This document shows positions 20,258 through 23,529 of a stretch of 23,529 nucleotides of DNA, piece after piece (position 1 is the first letter of the stretch; each line of letters starts with the position of its first letter). The stretch comes from an uncultured Clostridia bacterium (GTDB taxonomy: Bacteria > Bacillota > Clostridia > Christensenellales > CAG-138). The notes beneath the pieces were generated by a model. It worked only from the letters and a program-made list of their open reading frames with translations, was not told the DNA's origin and searched no databases. The DNA is taken from contig CALAXO010000133.1 in the NCBI GenBank assembly GCA_937894955.1, positions 1 through 23,529 on the forward strand, written 5' to 3'. The position numbers and the translations under genes are program-made.

Positions 20258-22060
20258 ATGGCGTACCCAAAGGAACTAATCAGGAATTTTTGCATCATTG
20301 CGCATATTGATCACGGCAAATCCACCCTTGCGGACAGGCTGATGGAGCTTACGGACACCGTTTCGAGCCGCGACATGGAAGAGCAGCTTTTGGATTCCAT
20401 GGACATCGAGCGCGAGCGCGGCATCACGATAAAATCCACCGCCGTACGCATGTTTTATACCCATACCGACGGAAAACGTTACATGTTCAACCTTATAGAC
20501 ACTCCGGGGCATGTTGACTTTACTTACGAAGTCAGCCGTGCGCTTGCCGCCTGCGAGGGAGCGGTGCTTATCGTTGACGCAACGCAGGGAATCGAAGCAC
20601 AAACTCTTGCAAACGTCTATCTTGCGGTTGATAACGGACTGGAAATCCTTCCTGTAATCAACAAAATTGACCTTCCGTCCGCCGATGCGGACAATGCGAT
20701 TCAGGAAATCGAAGACATTATCGGCATTCCTGCCGAGGATGCTCCGCGGGTTTCCGCGAAAACCGGTCTGAACGTTGAGCAGGTGCTTGCGCGCATCGTG
20801 ACGGATTTTCCCGCGCCGAAGGGCGATACCGAAAAGCCGCTGCGTGCATTGATTTTTGACAGTTTTTACGATAATTATAAGGGTGCGCTGAGCTATGTGC
20901 GCATCATGGACGGCGTTGTGCGTGCAGGCGACAGGATTCGTTTCATGCACACGGGCAATGAATTCGACGTTACAGAAGTCGGAGTGTTCTCACCGAGCCT
21001 TAAGCCCACGGACGAGCTTTCCGCCGGCGAAGTCGGATATATTTCCGCATCAATAAAATCCGTTGCAGAAACCAAAGTCGGCGACACGATAACACTTGCG
21101 GCGAACCCCGCCAAGGAGCCGCTGCACGGCTATAAGCACGCGAACCCCATGGTATTCTGCGGAATTTATCCCGCCGACGGTGCGGATTACGAAAACCTGC
21201 GCGATGCGCTTGAGAAGCTCATTCTGAACGATGCTTCCATCAGTTTTGAACCCGAGACCAGTCAGGCACTCGGCTACGGCTTCCGCTGCGGTTTTCTCGG
21301 GCTTTTGCATATGGAAATTGCACAGGAGAGACTCGAACGCGAATTTGATCTTGATCTTGTTACCACTGCGCCCAGCGTAATTTACCGCGTTATCATGACG
21401 GACGGCAGCGAAGTTTGGATCGACAACCCCGCGAACCTGCCCGCACCTACGGAAATCGAACGCATGGAAGAACCCATGTGTTCCGCGCACATCATGACCC
21501 CGCCGGAGTATGTCGGCACGATTATGGAGCTTTGCATCGAAAAGCGCGGTATCTTCATCGATATGGTCTATCTTGACCCGACCCGCGTAAAACTTTCCTA
21601 CTCCATCCCGCTGAACGAAATCATCTTTGACTTTTTCGACAGTCTGAAGAGCCGCAGCAGGGGCTATGCATCGTTTGATTACGAAATCAGCGAATACGTC
21701 CCCTCCGATCTCGTTAAGCTCGATTTTCTGCTTAACGGCGATATGTGCGATGCGCTTTCGACCATTGTTCACCGCGACAAGGCGTACGCAAAAGGACGTG
21801 CCGTCGCCGAAAAGCTTCAGGAGGTCATTCCCCGGCAGCAGTTTGAAATTCCGATTCAGGCTGCGATCGGCGGCAAAATCATTGCCAGAGAGACCGTGCG
21901 TGCTCTTCGCAAGGATGTTCTTGCAAAGTGCTACGGCGGCGATATCACGCGCAAAAAAAAGCTGCTTGAAAAGCAAAAAGAAGGCAAAAAGCGCATGAGA
22001 CAGATAGGTTCCGTGGAGCTGCCCAGTGAAGCATTCATGAGCGTTCTGCGCATTAATTGA
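20258..22060 (+). CDS. lepA: Elongation factor 4 (LepA)
   Basis: A 600-aa ribosome-dependent GTPase, the standard LepA length. G motifs: AHIDHGKST (15-23), RGITIKS, DTPGHVDF (81-88), NKID (135-138) and SAKTG. After domain II come the EF-G-like domains III and V (PEYVGTIMELCIEKRG) and the LepA-specific C-terminal domain (RDKAYAKGRAVAEKLQEVIPRQQFEIPIQAAIGGKIIARET...GGDITRKKKLLEKQKEGKKRMRQIGSVE). LepA acts on stalled or mis-translocated ribosomes and in 30S biogenesis. ATG 20258 has CGGAGG 6 nt upstream. It is followed 11 bp later by hemW, a conserved pair in Bacillota. Confidence 0.98.
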   Translation: MAYPKELIRNFCIIAHIDHGKSTLADRLMELTDTVSSRDMEEQLLDSMDIERERGITIKSTAVRMFYTHTDGKRYMFNLIDTPGHVDFTYEVSRALAACEGAVLIVDATQGIEAQTLANVYLAVDNGLEILPVINKIDLPSADADNAIQEIEDIIGIPAEDAPRVSAKTGLNVEQVLARIVTDFPAPKGDTEKPLRALIFDSFYDNYKGALSYVRIMDGVVRAGDRIRFMHTGNEFDVTEVGVFSPSLKPTDELSAGEVGYISASIKSVAETKVGDTITLAANPAKEPLHGYKHANPMVFCGIYPADGADYENLRDALEKLILNDASISFEPETSQALGYGFRCGFLGLLHMEIAQERLEREFDLDLVTTAPSVIYRVIMTDGSEVWIDNPANLPAPTEIERMEEPMCSAHIMTPPEYVGTIMELCIEKRGIFIDMVYLDPTRVKLSYSIPLNEIIFDFFDSLKSRSRGYASFDYEISEYVPSDLVKLDFLLNGDMCDALSTIVHRDKAYAKGRAVAEKLQEVIPRQQFEIPIQAAIGGKIIARETVRALRKDVLAKCYGGDITRKKKLLEKQKEGKKRMRQIGSVELPSEAFMSVLRIN

Positions 22061-22071
22061 CGGAGAAAAGC

Positions 22072-23214
22072 ATGAGTGGATTATATATTCACATTCCGTT
22101 TTGCAGGAAAAAATGCGCATACTGCGACTTTGTAAGTTTCGGCGGATGCGAACAAGACGCATTTGAGCAATATTTCAAAGCCCTTTTCAGGGAAATCGAC
22201 CTCATTTCGCCGATGCTCCCGAAAAAGGAATTTGAAACTGTATTCATCGGCGGCGGAACGCCGAGTCTTTTGCCTGCCGGAATGATTCCGCGCCTTGCGG
22301 CGAAGCTTCGCGATAACTTTGTTTTCCCTGCCGATGCGGAAATTTCAATCGAATGCAATCCGGAATCCGTTTCACACGAAAAACTCGTTCAATATCGTGC
22401 CTGCGGAATCAACCGTATTTCACTCGGACTTCAGAGCACCGATGACGCCGTTCTCAAGGCAGTCGGACGCATTCACACCGCTGCAGATTTTTTCCGTGCG
22501 TTTGAACTTGCGCGGCAGGTTGGTTTCGACAACATCAATGTTGATATCATGCACGGTCTGCCCGGGCAAAGTTTCGAATCTTATCTTGACACGATACGGC
22601 GCACGGCGGAACTCGGAGCGGAACACATTTCATCCTATGCTCTCATTCTTGCCGAAGGAACGCCCCTGTTTGAAGCAGTGCGGAACGGGTCAATCGAGCT
22701 TCCCGACGAAGATGCCGTTGCTGATATGGAAGATGCCGGTTTTGACCTGCTCCGCGGCTTTGGTTACGAACGCTATGAAATATCCAACTTTGCCCTTCCC
22801 GGCCGCGAATGCCGCCATAACTTGAACTATTGGGCAAACGGAGACTATCTCGGCCTTGGGCTGAATGCGCACTCCGCACTTCATGTCAACGGTAAATGGA
22901 TTCGTTTTGCGAACAGAGCGGAGCTCAGCGGTTATTATACCGCTCTTAACGACGGCAGACTGCCTGTTGAAACGACCGAAGAGATTTCCCGCGGGGATGA
23001 GATGTTTGAATGCATCATGGTCGGTCTCAGAAGGATAAAAGGCATTGACCGCGCGGAGTTCACACAACGTTTCGGCATTGACCCCGTTGAGAACTATGCC
23101 TCCGCCGTAAGCGATGCTGTCCTTGCGGGGAATATGGAAGTTACGGATAATTCAATGCGGCTTACACAGCGCGGACTGGATTTTCAAAACGAAGTGCTTT
23201 TGGACTTCATGTAA
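22072..23214 (+). CDS. hemW: Radical SAM heme chaperone HemW
   Basis: A 380-aa radical-SAM protein. It opens MSGLYIHIPFCRKKCAYCDF: Cys11, Cys15 and Cys18 hold the [4Fe-4S] cluster. Phe20 replaces the extra cysteine of coproporphyrinogen dehydrogenase HemN, which with the shorter length favours HemW, a heme-trafficking protein. IGGGTPSLLP and the RISLGLQS and GLPGQ motifs are typical. The heme-binding H-N-x-x-Y-W motif is present as CRHNLNYWANGDYLGLG. ATG 22072 has GGAG 7 nt upstream; the frame also has a TTG at 22057 overlapping the lepA stop, less likely. It is co-transcribed with lepA and ends at a strong terminator. Confidence 0.93.
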   Translation: MSGLYIHIPFCRKKCAYCDFVSFGGCEQDAFEQYFKALFREIDLISPMLPKKEFETVFIGGGTPSLLPAGMIPRLAAKLRDNFVFPADAEISIECNPESVSHEKLVQYRACGINRISLGLQSTDDAVLKAVGRIHTAADFFRAFELARQVGFDNINVDIMHGLPGQSFESYLDTIRRTAELGAEHISSYALILAEGTPLFEAVRNGSIELPDEDAVADMEDAGFDLLRGFGYERYEISNFALPGRECRHNLNYWANGDYLGLGLNAHSALHVNGKWIRFANRAELSGYYTALNDGRLPVETTEEISRGDEMFECIMVGLRRIKGIDRAEFTQRFGIDPVENYASAVSDAVLAGNMEVTDNSMRLTQRGLDFQNEVLLDFM

Positions 23215-23276
23215 AATTCAATTTCAAACGTTCAATTAAAATTTAACCGGCGCAAGCTTCAGACGGTTGATAAAAC

Positions 23277-23304
23277 AAAAAACACCGAGTTCTCGGTGTT
23301 TTTT
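23277..23304. terminator. Bidirectional terminator of hemW and tRNA-Ala
   Basis: AAAACACCGAG and CTCGGTGTTTTTT form a long stem around a very short loop, with A-runs and T-runs on either side. It ends 3 bp from the tRNA 3' end, so it serves hemW on the plus strand and the tRNA on the minus strand. Confidence 0.85.
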
Positions 23305-23307
23305 GTA

Positions 23308-23383
23308 TGGTGGAGCATAGCGGACTCGAACCGCTGACATCCACACTGCCAGTGTGGCACTCTACCAGCTGAGCTAATGCCCC
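23308..23383 (-). tRNA. tRNA-Ala (GGC)
   Basis: A 76-nt cloverleaf on the minus strand. The acceptor GGGGCAT/ATGCTCC contains the G3-U70 wobble pair, the alanine identity element, with discriminator A73 and an encoded CCA. The anticodon loop CTGGCAG gives GGC (codon GCC). The T arm AGCGG-TTCGAGT-CCGCT is complete. Confidence 0.97.
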
Positions 23384-23395
23384 TTAGCGGGAGTT

Positions 23396-23424
23396 ATTAT
23401 ACAGCAATCTGAGCCGTTTGTAAA
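23396..23424 (-). promoter_or_regulatory. Promoter of tRNA-Ala
   Basis: TTTACA (23424-23419), 17-bp spacer, TATAAT (23401-23396), 12 bp before the mature tRNA 5' end. Confidence 0.75.
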
Positions 23425-23474
23425 GCGCAAATTCAATATATATTTCTTTTTCTGTACGCTTTGAAAAAATGTGG

Positions 23475-23501
23475 CTTAATATACTTAATATACTTAATAT
23501 A
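23475..23501. repeat. Three tandem copies of a 9-bp AT-rich unit
   Basis: CTTAATATA occurs three times in a row. It lies just before GAAGGA and an ATG at 23513, near the window end, and may be part of a promoter region for a gene that continues outside. Confidence 0.7.
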
Positions 23502-23529
23502 TTTGAAGGAATATGACAATAAAACAATT

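Noticed and set aside
21050..22162. A 370-aa minus-strand open frame opposite lepA
   Set aside because: It is antisense to LepA, with no recognisable motifs or ribosome site.
22072..23214. Oxygen-independent coproporphyrinogen III dehydrogenase HemN
   Set aside because: Phe20 replaces the HemN cysteine, the N-terminal HemN extension is missing, and the H-N-x-x-Y-W motif and lepA linkage fit HemW.

Overview
The window looks like chromosomal, mostly housekeeping DNA from an endospore-lineage Bacillota, probably a clostridial (Oscillospirales-like) gut bacterium. The pointers are a PolC-type replicase, a T-box in front of thrS with a YtxC-family gene next to it, an L27 with a cleavable N-terminal leader beside its Prp protease, and the order ispG-polC-rimP-nusA-ylxR-ylxQ-infB. 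No rRNA, prophage, insertion sequence or cas gene was seen. The genus cannot be named from the sequence alone.

Layout. (1) 1-3673, minus strand: translation/transcription operon rimP-nusA-ylxR-ylxQ-infB, with infB running off the left edge. It has a SigA-type promoter and a leader that can fold as an attenuator. (2) 3761-9481, minus: polC and ispG. (3) 9482-10392: a pair of identical 30-bp repeats, then a nitroreductase gene with its own promoter. (4) 10525-10770, plus: a 47-aa putative membrane protein ending at a shared terminator. (5) 10839-11894, minus: rplU-prp-rpmA behind a strong promoter and structured leader. (6) 11971-12960, plus: an OGG-type 8-oxoguanine glycosylase, possibly leaderless. 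(7) 13035-13990: an exported peptidoglycan-binding protein (minus), divergent from an NCS2 purine permease (plus, to 15495). (8) 15583-16514, minus: a GIY-YIG/DUF4357 accessory gene broken by a frameshift in a T7 run. (9) 16562-19065, minus: thrS with terminator, T-box and promoter. (10) 19166-20130, plus: YtxC-like sporulation gene. (11) 20154-23304, plus: lepA-hemW. (12) 23308-23424, minus: tRNA-Ala(GGC) with promoter, sharing the hemW terminator.

The genes belong mainly to translation and its quality control (IF-2, RimP, L21, L27/Prp, ThrRS, LepA, tRNA-Ala), transcription elongation (NusA), replication (PolC), base-excision repair (OGG), isoprenoid synthesis (IspG) and heme handling (HemW).

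The most notable observation is that PolC keeps its polymerase aspartates but appears to have lost all five catalytic residues of the embedded DEDDh 3'-5' exonuclease, implying no intrinsic proofreading. Other points of interest are the candidate rimP-nusA attenuator, the frameshifted GIY-YIG gene, the 30-bp repeats spaced exactly 30 bp apart, an unusual IF-2 N-terminus, and a six-codon upstream ORF overlapping the polC start.
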